From Karstenula rhodostoma CBS 690.94 (lineage: Eukaryota; Ascomycota; Dothideomycetes; Pleosporales; Didymosphaeriaceae), in contig MU001494.1 in NCBI GenBank assembly GCA_010093485.1, forward strand, positions 1,271,937 to 1,335,936: a DNA stretch of 64,000 nt, read 5' to 3'. Positions 10,086 through 21,823 of this stretch are shown piece after piece. The position numbers were made by a program, and so were the translations under genes. Position 1 is the first letter of the stretch. Every line of letters begins with the position of its first letter. Below the pieces are notes generated by a model. The model was not told the origin of the DNA and ran no database searches. It was given only the letters and a program-made list of their open reading frames with translations.

Positions 10086-12037
10086 ATGGATCCGTCGCGC
10101 GGGGAGTTCGCGTCCCTCCAAGCGCGCCTCGACACCTTCGCCGCGCCCAAAACCAAGGCGCGTCGCCCATCTGCTCGCGGAAAGAAAGCAGCACCCAAAG
10201 CCGCTCCCAAAGGCGGATGGCCGCTGGAGTTTCCGCGCCCACATGACCTTGCATATGCGGGCTTTATCTTCAAGCCTACCTCGGCGAGCCCGGACAACGT
10301 CCAGTGCTTCCACTGCCAGACGCAGCTCGATGGCTGGGAACCAAACGATGTTCCTGCCTACGAGCATCTCACGCATTCGCCAAACTGCGGATTTGCTCTC
10401 AATCTGTGCATACGCCTGAGGGACGGAGATCCTGGCCGCAACGAGGAGGATCCGCTCAGCGAGCGCATGATTGAGGCGCGTAGGGAGACCTTCGAGGATC
10501 TCTGGCCCCTGGACATCGCAACAGGGTATCCGAGCGTTGATCAGGTACGTTCAAAAGCTTGATTTTCGCGCGGCTGTTTGCTGACCCAGTGTAGATGGTC
10601 GAGGGTGGATGGTATTTTGATCCGAGCCATGACCAGCCCGATGGCGCTACATGCCCTTACTGCAGCCTGTCCCTTGACGCGTGGGATATTGGTGATGATC
10701 CGACCGAAGAACATCGCAAGCGGAACGACGACTGCCTCTTCTTTACACTCAAAGAATACTACCACCCTGCACAAACCAAGAAACCGAAAGCTGCTCGCAG
10801 CAAACGGTCATCCACCCGGTCATCAACAGCAAGCACAAGGACTAAGAAGACTGCGCGAACCAAAAACGGCATTTCCAGAGACGATGTCAACAAATCACTA
10901 CCACCCGCACCAGACGAGACCATGATGAGTTCGATCATCGCATCGTTTCCGGATCCTAGTAATGCCTCGATGATGTCTGTTTCGGCGCCGGCGCCTCCCA
11001 CGAAAAGGGGTCGCAAAGCAAAGAATGCTTCTACTGCAGACGAGACCATGATGTCCCCCGTTGCCGAATCATTCACCGGTGGTGCTGGGCTCTCCATGAT
11101 TTCAATTCCTCCCAAAGCGCCGCCTGCGAAGAGAGGCCGTAAGCCCAAAAACTCATATGTCTTGGACGAAGAGCCTGCACAGCCATTAGCTGAGCAATTC
11201 GCCGATTCGACTGCAGTTCCAGACGCATCGGCGCCCACCAAAGCGCCCGCAAAGAAAGGACGAAAGCCAAAAGCTGCAGCAGCACAAGTTGAAGCAGTAG
11301 GAGGGTCTTTGGCCGAGTCCTTCGCAGGCTCAGTTGCATCCACAATGTCCAAACCGCCGGCGAATGCACACCAGACCAGGAAAGCACCAAAGCGCGTGTC
11401 CACCATATCAGCAACGTCGACAACGCGCACTACCCGTGGTACGAAGCGTCAAAGTGAGGCGATGGATATGGAAGTGGACATAGAGGAGCAGAGGCCATCA
11501 CCGAAGCGCACTAGGCTCAGCGACATCTCATTGCCACAGTTCGAATCAACACCTGTACACACACCCAAGGAGTATCGCCAGGATATCATGAAGAGCCCAG
11601 CCTCGCGCATCAATGCCACCCCAAGAGCGACTCGGCCCGTACGATCGCTCAAGAGTCCCGGTCCGGTTTCCGTTCGCAGTCCATTGGCAGTGAGAAGTCC
11701 CGTACGTGCAGAACCGCAGACGCCTGAAGAGCCTCATACTCCTGAAGCTGCCTCCTCCACACCATTCAAATGGGATCCTATCATCATTTCCAACATTGTC
11801 GCCGATGCAGGTCTTGAGAAAGAGAACATGGATATTGACATGGCCGATACGACGGAAAATATCACAAAAGCTGTTTTGGCCACTCTCACAAGCCCCGAAA
11901 AACGCATGACAATCGAAGAGTTCGTTTTGCATAATGCCAAGCATGGAGAAGAGAAGCTAAGGCGCGAGTGTGAGCGCCAGATTGCTGCATTTGAAGCCGA
12001 GGGCCGTCGAGCATTAGCTGCGCTGGATGCTTATTAG
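10086..12037 (+). CDS. Survivin/Bir1-type protein with two BIR domains (633 aa)
   Basis: Likely subunit of the chromosomal passenger complex, which brings Aurora kinase to centromeres and the spindle midzone. Exons are 10086-10544 and 10595-12037, a phase-0 intron. Both BIR zinc sites are intact with identical spacing C-x2-C-x16-H-x6-C: C74, C77, H94, C101 and C173, C176, H193, C200. The middle (about 10909-11400) holds four degenerate repeats of about 40 residues, the first two starting DETMMS and most ending in a basic (K)RGRKxK patch. A Ser/Pro-rich region with many SP/TP sites (candidate CDK sites) follows. The C-terminus is a charged helix (about 590-630) that could bind INCENP/borealin-like partners. 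The layout matches fungal Bir1/Cut17. Confidence 0.9.
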
Positions 12038-12743
12038 CAGGGAGAGCTACAGTTTGGAGTCCCTTTTGGGTGTTCGGCGACATTGACGGATAACTTTACG
12101 ATTGCTGGGAAGGACTGCGTTTTTTTTTTTTTTTTGCGTTTTGTGTTGTTTCCTTTGGCTTTTGTTTTTGGTCCGTGGCTCCTTTTGATAAGCTGACGCC
12201 ATACCTCGTCCTCCCATTGAGGCTTGAGCTCTGAGGTTGTAGGCCTGGAATGGCCTCCTGAAGAGCAAAATTAGCCCGGTGGGGAGTCGGGTTGAGGCGA
12301 GGCTATGGTTCTTTGGAATCGTATTTCGTAAGTAGGCTTGCGGATTACAGGGTTTGGTTTGAAGTGCCTCTTATGACGGCTTACTTTCGCTGTATTATAT
12401 CTGATGATACCACTGTTCCCTGTACAAAGTAGAGGACCCATAGTATCAAGGGTTTTGTGTAAGCATGCTTATCTGCCATGTTACCCGTGATCGTGCTGAC
12501 AGACATGTGTTTAGTTGAGGCTTCCAGAGATATCCGCAGACTGACACCGGCATAGAAACAAGTGATTGGCCACGAGTACAAAGCTAGCTTCACAAGACAA
12601 GCCCGAATGTTTCGGGGACATGGCACCAACGCGACCACGACGCGATATCACGTGATGAGCACATCGCCGGAGCCTGGAGGATCTTGAAGCCACCGAAACT
12701 GCATGATGAAAGACGATTGGGAGAGACAATCTGGGGTTATTGA
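12038..12743. other. Convergent spacer with T16 run
   Basis: 3' region shared by the Bir1-like and Cog7-like genes. It has 16 consecutive T at 12120-12135 on the plus strand. No gene seen. Confidence 0.5.
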
Positions 12744-13760
12744 TTATATATAGTTCTCCGTTATCCTCTGCAGGTTGTCCAGAAAGCCACCACCACCTCG
12801 ATGGGATGCTGGTGGTTGCACCTGAGGCTTTGGTGCGCTCCCACTTCTCGAGGCCCGCTGCCTCTTCTCCTTCTCGCGGTCGAGCTCCTTTTGCCTCTCC
12901 TCTACGATCCTCACCAGACCTTCGATGAATTTCGCTCTCGCTTTCTCCTCGGCCGTTCCCTTCCATACCACGGCCAGATCTTTGAGCGCCTGTATCCTCG
13001 TCTGGGCGGCTTCGGGTCCGCTCTCGGGATTGCCCATGACCAGATCAGATATCTCGGCGCGCAAAGCAGCAGCGAATTCTTTGCCTTTTTGTTCGCGAGT
13101 GGAGGCATCGGTGCCGGGGTCAGGGGCGGAGACAGAGATAAGGGAGGAGGTCAGTGAGACCTCGGAAGGTGGAAGGGTCCAGTGCATGGCTTCGCCAAAG
13201 ACTTTGATGACGGTTTCAAGGCGGTTGCGGACGAGGGTCAGGACGCGGAGCTGAATGATGTAGTCTGGGATTGATGATGCCGAATCGGGTATGTCGATTG
13301 CGGGCGCTCCTGGCTCCTGGTCGGTGTTTAACGTTGGGCTCGTAGCTTCGGCATCTTCTGCTTGCCTCTCACTGAGACGTAAGCCGCCTGGCACAAATTT
13401 GCTGACGTCCTTGTTCAAGCCATCTGTGAGTGTCTCTGTGAGACCAACGGTCTCCCCGCGCAGGACTTCGACTTCGTAGGCAAGGCGCGCGCCGCTTCGG
13501 AGCATGTCATCGGTAAGCTGGGTGAGGATGGCGGATAGACGCGTCGTGTGGGCATTCAGCTGTGAAAGGAGGTCCTGGGTTTGCGAGGAGAGCTCGGCCA
13601 GCGAGACGGCGTGGGCGTGCTTGAGCGGGCGCGAGGAGACGGAGGACAGCGAGAGCGAAGGGAGGGTCGCATTGAGATAGTCGGCGGGGTCGAATTGGGG
13701 CTGGAGGAAAGGGACGAGTGCGGGATCCGCGACATGTGCCGACGTGGGCGTCGGGGCCAT
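12744..13760 (-). CDS. Cog7-like Golgi tethering protein (338 aa), function tentative
   Basis: The N-terminus reads FLQPQFDPADYLNATLPSL, resembling the start of conserved oligomeric Golgi subunit 7 (a short segment of the FDxxxWxNxxL type), followed by long predicted helices with heptad-like Leu spacing (about 55-130, 175-200, 265-310). COG subunits tether retrograde vesicles at the Golgi. At 338 residues it is far shorter than animal Cog7, but I recall short Cog7-annotated proteins in Pezizomycotina. It ends in a Gly-rich linker and FLDNLQRITENYI. Single exon, clear ATG. The gene is secure; the function rests on weak similarity. Confidence 0.6.
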   Translation of the reverse strand: MAPTPTSAHVADPALVPFLQPQFDPADYLNATLPSLSLSSVSSRPLKHAHAVSLAELSSQTQDLLSQLNAHTTRLSAILTQLTDDMLRSGARLAYEVEVLRGETVGLTETLTDGLNKDVSKFVPGGLRLSERQAEDAEATSPTLNTDQEPGAPAIDIPDSASSIPDYIIQLRVLTLVRNRLETVIKVFGEAMHWTLPPSEVSLTSSLISVSAPDPGTDASTREQKGKEFAAALRAEISDLVMGNPESGPEAAQTRIQALKDLAVVWKGTAEEKARAKFIEGLVRIVEERQKELDREKEKRQRASRSGSAPKPQVQPPASHRGGGGFLDNLQRITENYI

Positions 13761-14457
13761 GTTTGCTGTGTGGATGGGCGAGGGGTGCGGGCTCGTAGCG
13801 GGGGCTCGGTGGTGCTACCTTCTAGTGTGGACGCGTAGGGTTTCGCTCCCGCTGCAATCCTGGCACTGGCAGCAGCTACGGCGACTACGACTAGACCGCG
13901 GGACTGCGGGACATGGGCGTGCGTGCGGGTGGAACCCCCGCTGCTACTGGGACGCGTGCTGTCGCGTCGGCTGCTGCTCGCACACACAGCGCTGCTGCTG
14001 TGACCTGTCCACATCACATTAGGGAATGCGCACGGCGCCACTGCCACTGCCACTGCCACTGCCGCTGCCGCTGCCACTGACGCTGACGCTGATACGGCGG
14101 GGGGCAGCGCCATGGTGCGGGGTGGTGTGGTGGTGGGCGGGCCCGCGTCTGCCTGGGACTGTGTTTGTGTTTGCGCCCGTCTCCCAGCTCTTGTTCTCTT
14201 CTCAACTCTTTTCAACTCTTCTCACCCCTTCTCCCATGTGCTGGTCCCTGCGTTGCTGTTAAAGAGCGTGCCTGCTCTTTCCGCTCTCGACTGACGCATT
14301 GGACCACGCGCACCTTCACTAAGACCCGCCCTGCGCTGCCGTATCCAAATCCTGGCCCTGTCTGCACTCACCCCGACACCCGTCTACCCACACCTGCTTT
14401 GACACCTGCCAGCTCGACGTCAACCCCGAGTTGGGACCCCTCGATCGCGCACCCAGC
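13761..14457. promoter_or_regulatory. Divergent upstream region with hexanucleotide repeats
   Basis: Lies between the Cog7-like gene (minus) and the PARP-UBC gene (plus). It contains a GCCACT/GCCGCT hexamer array at about 14036-14090 and a CT-rich tract (about 14185-14240) typical of fungal core promoters just upstream of the plus-strand start. Confidence 0.5.
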
Positions 14458-17400
14458 ATGCCTCGTCGCCAGTACATCGCCGACCTGAAGAAGGCCGAGG
14501 AAGGCGTGTCCATTGCCGGTAAGTTTCTCCCTCGACCCGGCCCACCCCCTTGGGGACGCAAAGGCCGCCACGTCTGCAAACACTTGGTTGTACTCCTACT
14601 TCTGAGCTGCTTGTGCCGAGCTGGATCCCATTGCACTGCTTTGCGGGGAAGGCGCTGACCGACGTAGGCATCTCCCATGTCCAGACCGGAGGCGATGACG
14701 GAGAGTTCACCTTCCTCTGCTTCGCCAACGACAAACCATACAAATTCTCAGCCCTCATTCCCGACGTATCCGATTATCCTTCGGGTCACATGTACATGTT
14801 GATTGCGCCGGACGATGCTCCTGAACCAGTTGCCAGCGCCCTCTCCGGCATCGCTGAGTCCGCGTTTGGCAAATCCATTGAGCAGTTACTGGAGCTTACA
14901 TCGCGGAAGCTCGAATCCACAGACGACGACGGTGACCACCAAATGCTAAACTCGCAAGACGTCGGAATGGCAGAGGAGGACTCCGATGACGACGACGTGG
15001 ACGACTTCTTCCCCGACGACGATGAGATTCAGAAGCCTTTCTCGATGCAGCCCCATACTGCGTCCACACAAGGCCATGTGCAAACGTCCTCCAAGTTTCG
15101 ATCCCGCATTCGTTCTGATCTTCTGAGCGCCAAGGTATCTGGCTTCAAAGTAGGCCATCAGAGTGCCCTGTTAGAGGGTCGTGGGTGTTATGTTTCCATT
15201 TCCTGCCGTATAGCAAAGCTAGGCATATCCGAAGAGGCTATGCAAGCTTGGCAGGTGCAGCCGCAGGAGTACCTCGTCGTCATCATTTCCTATCCTAATG
15301 GCTACAAGAACATGTCCGACATGGAGGGTTATGATGTGGCTACTGCTCGGCGCTATTTCGGTGTCAAGATTGGAATCAGCACCACATACAAGCCGACCTT
15401 GCAGGAGGCTGTCCAGGCTTTCACCAAACTCAGTAAAGAGGAAGAAATGAAGCGCGAGAAAGAGCTAGAGGAAGGCCAAGACGGTGCATCTCAATCACAA
15501 GGCGTGTCAATGCACAAGGGTTTCCGGAACTCCTTCATCTCCCGTCCGCTCCACGATCTCTTGGAAAATCGCTTCCCCCAGCTGCTCAAGTTTCGATACA
15601 ATGGCATGTCATGGAACGGCGCTGAGGAATTTTACCACGACTCCCTCGGTTCTCACAAGCCTTCCAATTTGGGCTTGGAAGACAAGTACATGAATGCCGA
15701 AGTGGTCAGCACGGCTTACCCTTCAATCGTTACAGCTGATCACATCGCTGATTTCTGGACTGGTGGAGAGCACTCACTCCCATTAGTGTGTATGCAATTC
15801 GTCCTACGCCATTTCGTTCGTTGTACTGAATTCTGTCTCATCTGCTTCCGCAAGATGCCAGACGACTTGCAAGCTATCAAGCCATACGTATGTGAGCAGC
15901 CGCTCTGCCTGTATCAGTACATGTCACTTGGTTTTGGGCCTAGTATTGAACACGAAATTATCTCACAACCTAAGGTCGTTGATCTACTGGTTAGCTTCTG
16001 CTATACGAGTGCGGTATCCAACAAACTAAACGATTTTCCCACTGGGTTAAGTCTCATGGTGCCTCCATCATCAGCCCATCAAAATGACTATGCAAGCGCC
16101 CAGCAGCATTCTTACAACAATTATCCACAGTCTCAGAATCATCCGGCATCGCAGGCACCTACAGGGGACGCAGAGGTGAAGCCAGGTAAGCTATAGAACG
16201 ACGTTCGCACCTTTTTTTTTTTTTTTGGTCAGCATTTTTTGGCCTAACCTGAACATTGCGTGCTCTTCGCATCACTCGCTGACGTTGAACACCAGGAACT
16301 CTGAAGTTCAACGCTGCAACCAAAGAGATCATGTTTGACGCCCCGGAAGCGAAATGTCCCTTCAAGGCAGGCGACTGGCTTGTCATTCGCACAAACGACA
16401 ACAGGGCTAAGGCACTGCACTGCCGCATATCCGAGACATATTTCTACCCGACCAGCAAAGTCGCTGAGCCCGTTGTACCGACTACTTCGCAGCTCACATA
16501 TCAAGCGACTGTCTTTCCCTCGAAGAGGACCATGGCTCCCGCTCCAGCAACTCGGGCCGAACAGGTCGAGAATGGTTTCAAGCAGGCGTCTTTCTATATG
16601 TACGATCAAAACTTTGACTCCCTTTCGGTTATTCACAAGCGTGAGGCTATATATGCCTTGCTGGATCTACTCCCTAGCGTCGATGACATGAGGCAATACC
16701 TTCAGCGCAAGAAACAGTCAACGTTGAGCTCTTGGGTGGATCGGCTGTCTCCTGCAGCTCTTGGGGTGCTGCGTTGGATCATCGCCTCCAATAGAGCTTG
16801 TATTATGCAAGTGGATGATCCTAATGCATCGGGATTTGGGAGTCAAGAGCGTCTTTGTGGTATGTCTGGATGGACGCAGTTCCGGTTTGCGATGGGTGCA
16901 CCAGACAAAGAGCGCCGTTTCGTACAAGCTGTCCGGCACACATCTAATCGACTAAACCTCAAGCACGATACTCTATTTGCTTGGCATGGTAGCCCCCTCC
17001 ATAACTGGCATGGTATCATCCGTGAAGGTACGTGCAGATTACATACAGCGATTGAGAGGCTCGGGCATCCCAAATCAACTCCGGATATGTTGAAGCTGGG
17101 ACTGGTCCTACAAAATCTGCATTAATCTTTCTGTCATGGATTTAGCAAATCCCAATCCAATAAGGCTAATTTGTAATCTAGGTTTACATTTCAAGGATAC
17201 CGCTCATGGCCGAGCGTTTGGACACGGCGTCTATCATTCTCTGGACGTCAATACGAGCTTAAGCTACTCTAATATCAATGGAGGGGCGTGGGGCGGTGGA
17301 TGGCCCATGAGCGTCCTGCGTGTCTCCCAGGCCTTAGCCCTGAATGAGATTGTTAATGCCCCCAAAGAGTTCGTGAGCTCGAACCCTCATCTTGTTGTTG

Positions 17401-18582
17401 CCCAACTGGACTGGATCCAGACTCGGTATCTCTTCGTTCAAACGCGGAATCCGGACTATACCATGCCATCTGCACCAAACAATGCCACCAAAGAAGTGGT
17501 CCCGACGAATCCGATACCACAAGACAGTTCGTACACACCTCGTGGCGTCTCCGGTCATTTGGTCATCCCTCGATCTGCTATTCCAAGCCATCGTGGGCAA
17601 GAGTCCCGCACAGCTGATCAGTCTGCCAAGCGTCGCAAGACTGCGACCGGTACGAGCTTCGCCGATCCGATCGAGCTCGACATAGACGACGATGGAGTTA
17701 GTGTCGCTACGCTGGAAGAGGATCTATTTATCTTGAACGAGGATCCTCTCATGCCCCAACCGCAAACCCTTCACACGGGTATTATTACGCCAACTCCTTC
17801 CAAGGGGAAGGGAAAGGCCAACACAGGCTTCTTTTCTAAGTTGATCGGCTCGAAGTCGTCTACGTCGCCACCAGCTCAGACCTTGACCGACTATGTACCG
17901 GGTAAACTTGACTACAGCCTTCTACCGATGCTTGTTCAACCGGCCTGGGCCACGCCGTCAGCTACTCGTCGTCTTATGCAGGACTTCAAGGCGGTCATTG
18001 CCAGTCAAAACAAGACACCACTTCACGAGCTAGGTTGGCATATTGACGAAGAGAAGATGGAGAACATGTACCAGTGGATCGTAGAGCTGCATTCTTTCGA
18101 CTCAACGCTCCCACTGGCACAAGACATGAAGAAGAGGGGAGTCACAAGCGTTGTATTGGAGATGCGCTTTGGCAAGGACTATCCAATGTCTCCACCGTTT
18201 GTCCGTGTTATCAAGCCACGCTTTTTGGGTTTCCAACAGGGTGGAGGTGGTCATGTTACTGCAGGTGGTGCTCTTTGCATGGAGGTATGTCTTTCTCAGC
18301 TCCTTCTATACTGGGACGGAATGCTAACTCTTTTAGCTTCTCACCAATAACGGTTGGAGCGCGGTGTCCACGATTGAATCAGTCCTGCTGCAGGTCCGCA
18401 TTGCCATGAGCTCGATCGATCCCAAGCCGGCACGTCTCGAGAACGCCAGCCGTGCAGACTACGGTGTTGGCGAAGCTGTGGAAGCATACATTCGCGCTTG
18501 CAATGTGCACGGCTGGACAGTGCCAGATGGCTTTAGAGAGATGGCCTTGGGTGGCGCTGCACCTGGGTTTGCGTACTCTTAA
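14458..18582 (+). CDS. PARP-type ADP-ribosyltransferase fused to a UBE2Q-like ubiquitin-conjugating domain (1219 aa)
   Basis: Five exons: 14458-14518, 14668-16185, 16296-17027, 17182-18284 and 18337-18582. Frames join at every junction, with conserved glycines split at the first three introns. Residues 1 to about 110 look RWD-like and are followed by a very acidic stretch. A PARP catalytic core lies at about 690-860: FAWHGSPLHNWHGI supplies the NAD-binding His and GHGVYHS the Tyr. Ungapped against PARP1 from the RYL strand, the Glu-988 position falls on His (NPHLVV), suggesting mono- rather than poly-ADP-ribosylation. The C-terminal UBC fold (about 1050-1200) carries GGALCMELLTNNGWS, with the presumptive active Cys near 1135, closest to UBE2Q. 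Such fusions are known in fungi, but I know of no established substrate. A T-run lies in intron 2. Confidence 0.88.
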
Positions 18583-20139
18583 ATCGATGTCCTTCCTTTC
18601 CGGGTTTTTCTTTTGATTTGCTTTCCTTTGTCAATGATCATGGGGTAATGCCATCTGGCAAGCGCAAAGTCTATCCAGACAAAGATGGGAAATGGCACTC
18701 TGATGAGCATTTGGCGTTGACGGGTTTGAACGTAGCATCATCACGGCGCACTGGCGATCAAGGGCAAGATCCATGCTTTTCGACACGAAGATTTTGGGTT
18801 CGTACCTCTTTCTGGTGGTGGTATCGATCGTCGGCAACAACAAATCATGGTTAAGACTTTCCCAAGATATGTACCAAGTATACAGCCATCTTCTGAACTC
18901 GCCTCCTTTGATTTTCATTATGAACATTTGGATAGTCGCGTAGGGCATGCGCACTTTTGTTCGAGAAGTGTTACATGGCCTCGATACGCCTTGCTGGCGA
19001 AGGGCCCGTAGCCACAAAATGATGCGACTAAATAGCACGTGGTGGAGGGTGTAGCTAAAACGGCGACCAAGCCTATATAAGAGCGGGACTAGGCAGGTAC
19101 ACGCCCTTCCGTAACGTGGCTTTGACGTGGCAGCAATACTGAGATGAAAGGCTGCCTTTGGAAAGACTGTTGTTAGCTCTTGGCGTGCCTAAAGCTACGT
19201 CATAGAAAGCCGTTACAGGCATAAATGATGGGAGCGACGTTGTATCTTATCAAATGTCTCGTTAGTGTCTAGTTTTCCATCTTAAGATGAAAAATGCAAT
19301 TCAACATTGATCATGTCGCAAATATCAATATGTGTGGTAGTTTTACCCCAAAGTATGACGAAGTTGCCTCAAACACGATCTCCAGCGCATCGGGATCTCG
19401 GGAATAGCTGGCGAATGGCGGTAGCGCATGAACGATACCGCATCCCGTATCGCGCTGAAAGCTATGCAAGGGAGACTGCAGTTTAACCCCACCGGGCCCA
19501 CCCTGACAAAGCTCCGCGGATGTACAAAGATGCGATTTTGCAGAGACACTGAAATGCCATGTACCCACAGTTGTCACAGCTTTCATTCATCAATCGGCAC
19601 TACCTCCTCGTAACTAGAGGGCCCGAAACAGAGTTTTGCAGGGGTAATCGATCAACTCAGCCAATGTGGTTTCGAACGATGGGAAAGCTGTCCCATTTCT
19701 CCAAAGGCAACCGCTCGTGGGTCTGCATGGCGATGAGTTTTGCTAATTCCCCCTGCGAGCACTACATGATTCGGTAGGACGGTTGCGCCTACTCGCAGAT
19801 AACGACCATCGGGAGTTGTAGTACCCCAACACACCGGGTCAAAATGAGGTGGTGGAGCCACGCACGTGCAATTCTGTGACCCATCTTTCCTCGCTATTGA
19901 CTTTTTTTGAAGACCCATAGTTGTAGACCCGCTTCGCATCGTAGCAACAGTACTTAAGACGGGTGCCAAATGCCATAGCGGGACCGCCAATAAACAACAG
20001 AATTCCCTTCCCTTGGACCAGTTCTCCAACCGAACCCATACAGAGTGGTTCATATCGCGAGCCCTCATACGCTTCTGCAAATTTCCATCTCGGGTCAAAA
20101 TACGCGCCACATTCCATCTCGATCAAGGACTAGCGTTCA
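18583..20139. other. 1.6 kb spacer, no convincing gene
   Basis: A TATATAA box at 19074-19080 sits over 1 kb from any assigned start. Two short minus-strand open frames (19311-19586; 19839-20115, Cys-containing) overlap other frames and have no recognisable product. The last part is the promoter of the aquaporin gene. Confidence 0.4.
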
Positions 20140-21284
20140 ATGCACCATCACCGCGCCAGTCTCGGACTGCACCCTCTCGCACCACTACACGATGATCACG
20201 CGAAGCACGAACGACAGGACCTTTTTTGGTCTCGAGTACGCACTACTCTTCGTGAACCCTTTGCCGAATTTTGGGGTACATTAATCATGATTTCGTTTGG
20301 CAATGGCTCGATTGCACAGGTCCTCTTGTCCACAGGACAAGTATCAGCACCCGGAGGGAACGGATTTGGCACATATCAAAGTGTAAATTGGGGGTGAGTC
20401 AATGCATTGAGCCACTTTGTTCTCGTTGCTAATACTTGGATCTGCAGCTGGGGATTAGGCGTCATGCTCGGAATCTATGTCGCTGGCGATAGCGGTGCCT
20501 ACTTGAACCCGGCCATCACCTTTTCGAACTGCCTATACCGACAGCTACCATGGCGGCGGTTCCCTGCATATTTTATAGCTCAACTGCTCGGCGGTATGGT
20601 CGGCTCATGCATCGTATACGCCAATTACATCAGCGCCATCGACCACTACGAGGGTGGCCATGGAATACGGACCGTGCCGCCGGCGCCAAAGGCAACGGCT
20701 GCGATTTTCGCTACGTACCCGCAGCCGTTCGTGACGAAAGCGAGTCAATTCTTCTCCGAGTTCATTGCGAGTGCGATTCTCATGTTCGTCATCTTTGCAC
20801 TCAAGGACCGGGCCAACATGGGAATGGCAAAGGTAAGGAGAGTCCGTCTGCATGTCCCGGCTCCTGCTAACGCAATGGACAGAGCGATCAATGGTTTCCA
20901 TTCATGCTCTTGTTCCTCGTCTTCGGCATGGGATCATGCTTTGGCTGGGAAACCGGATATTCACTCAACCTTGCACGCGACTTCGGGCCTCGCCTCATGT
21001 CGTACGGTCTCGGCTACGGGCACGAGGTGTGGTCGGCGGGCGGATACTATTTCTGGGTAAGAAGATGATGGTCGCATTCAGGAGTATAGCATTGCTAACA
21101 ATGGCAGATCCCCATGGTCGCACCTTGGTTCGGATGCATGTTTGGCGGATTCCTCTACGATGCCTTCATCTATACGGGCCAAAGCCCGGTCAATGCACCT
21201 TTTCTAGGGCTGTCACATTTCTTCCATCCAAGGAGAGAGGTGCGTGCCAAGCTGCAGGCAGAAAAGGATTTGCAAATGGTATAA
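20140..21284 (+). CDS. Aquaglyceroporin (MIP family, 329 aa)
   Basis: Membrane channel for glycerol and/or water. Exons are 20140-20393, 20448-20832, 20883-21056 and 21108-21284. The first pore box is canonical NPAITF (loop B). The second is NLARDFGPR, with NPA changed to NLA, followed by the Arg of the selectivity filter; fungal Fps1/Yfl054-like and other aquaglyceroporins often deviate at this box. Six membrane segments are readable (for example FAEFWGTLIMISFGNG, GLGVMLGIYVAG, FFSEFIASAILMFVIFAL). The ends are short, so there is no long regulatory N-terminus as in yeast Fps1. The start MHHHRASLG is the first in-frame ATG. Confidence 0.9.
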
Positions 21285-21823
21285 TGGTGCCATGGCCTAC
21301 CTTTGCAAGGCGGGTGGGGGATGTGAAGGTGGAGGTGGAGGTGGAGGTGGAGAGGGCTGGGGTGGACCCGCTTCGTTTCCGACGCGCCTGTGTTTCTTTT
21401 TTAGAGCGAGCATTTTCAGCGGATGACGAAAGTGACGAATTATGAACGTGTACAACATAGCTGGCAATCCGATTTCACATGGCATGATGGGCTCGAAATA
21501 GGTGGTGGTGGTGTCGCTGTGGGATCCGTGTGTGCATTCCTGATAACCGGCTAGACGATGATGGGCATTAGCGCCTCGTGGACGCGTTCTCGCTCCCGCA
21601 GCGCAGCGCGCATCCAGTGCTCGCATCGCCCTCGTGCAAGCTCCCGCCACGCACGAGACCAATTGCTCGCCCGTCCCGCCCCGCCTGCACCTCTGCTCTA
21701 CCTATTCTTTGGGCGTCTGCCGAGCAATGAGCTGCTGCTAGCTGCGAGTTCCTTCGATAGCCCGCCGGAACGCGTCTTGAAGCGCGCCCACCGCAAGCCT
21801 CGCGCCTTCCCCCCTCCGTCGCC
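21285..21823. promoter_or_regulatory. Spacer with GGAGGT repeat, promoter of CDC45
   Basis: A GGAGGT hexamer array lies at about 21328-21350, just after the aquaporin stop. The segment next to the CDC45 start is GC- and pyrimidine-rich. Confidence 0.5.
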
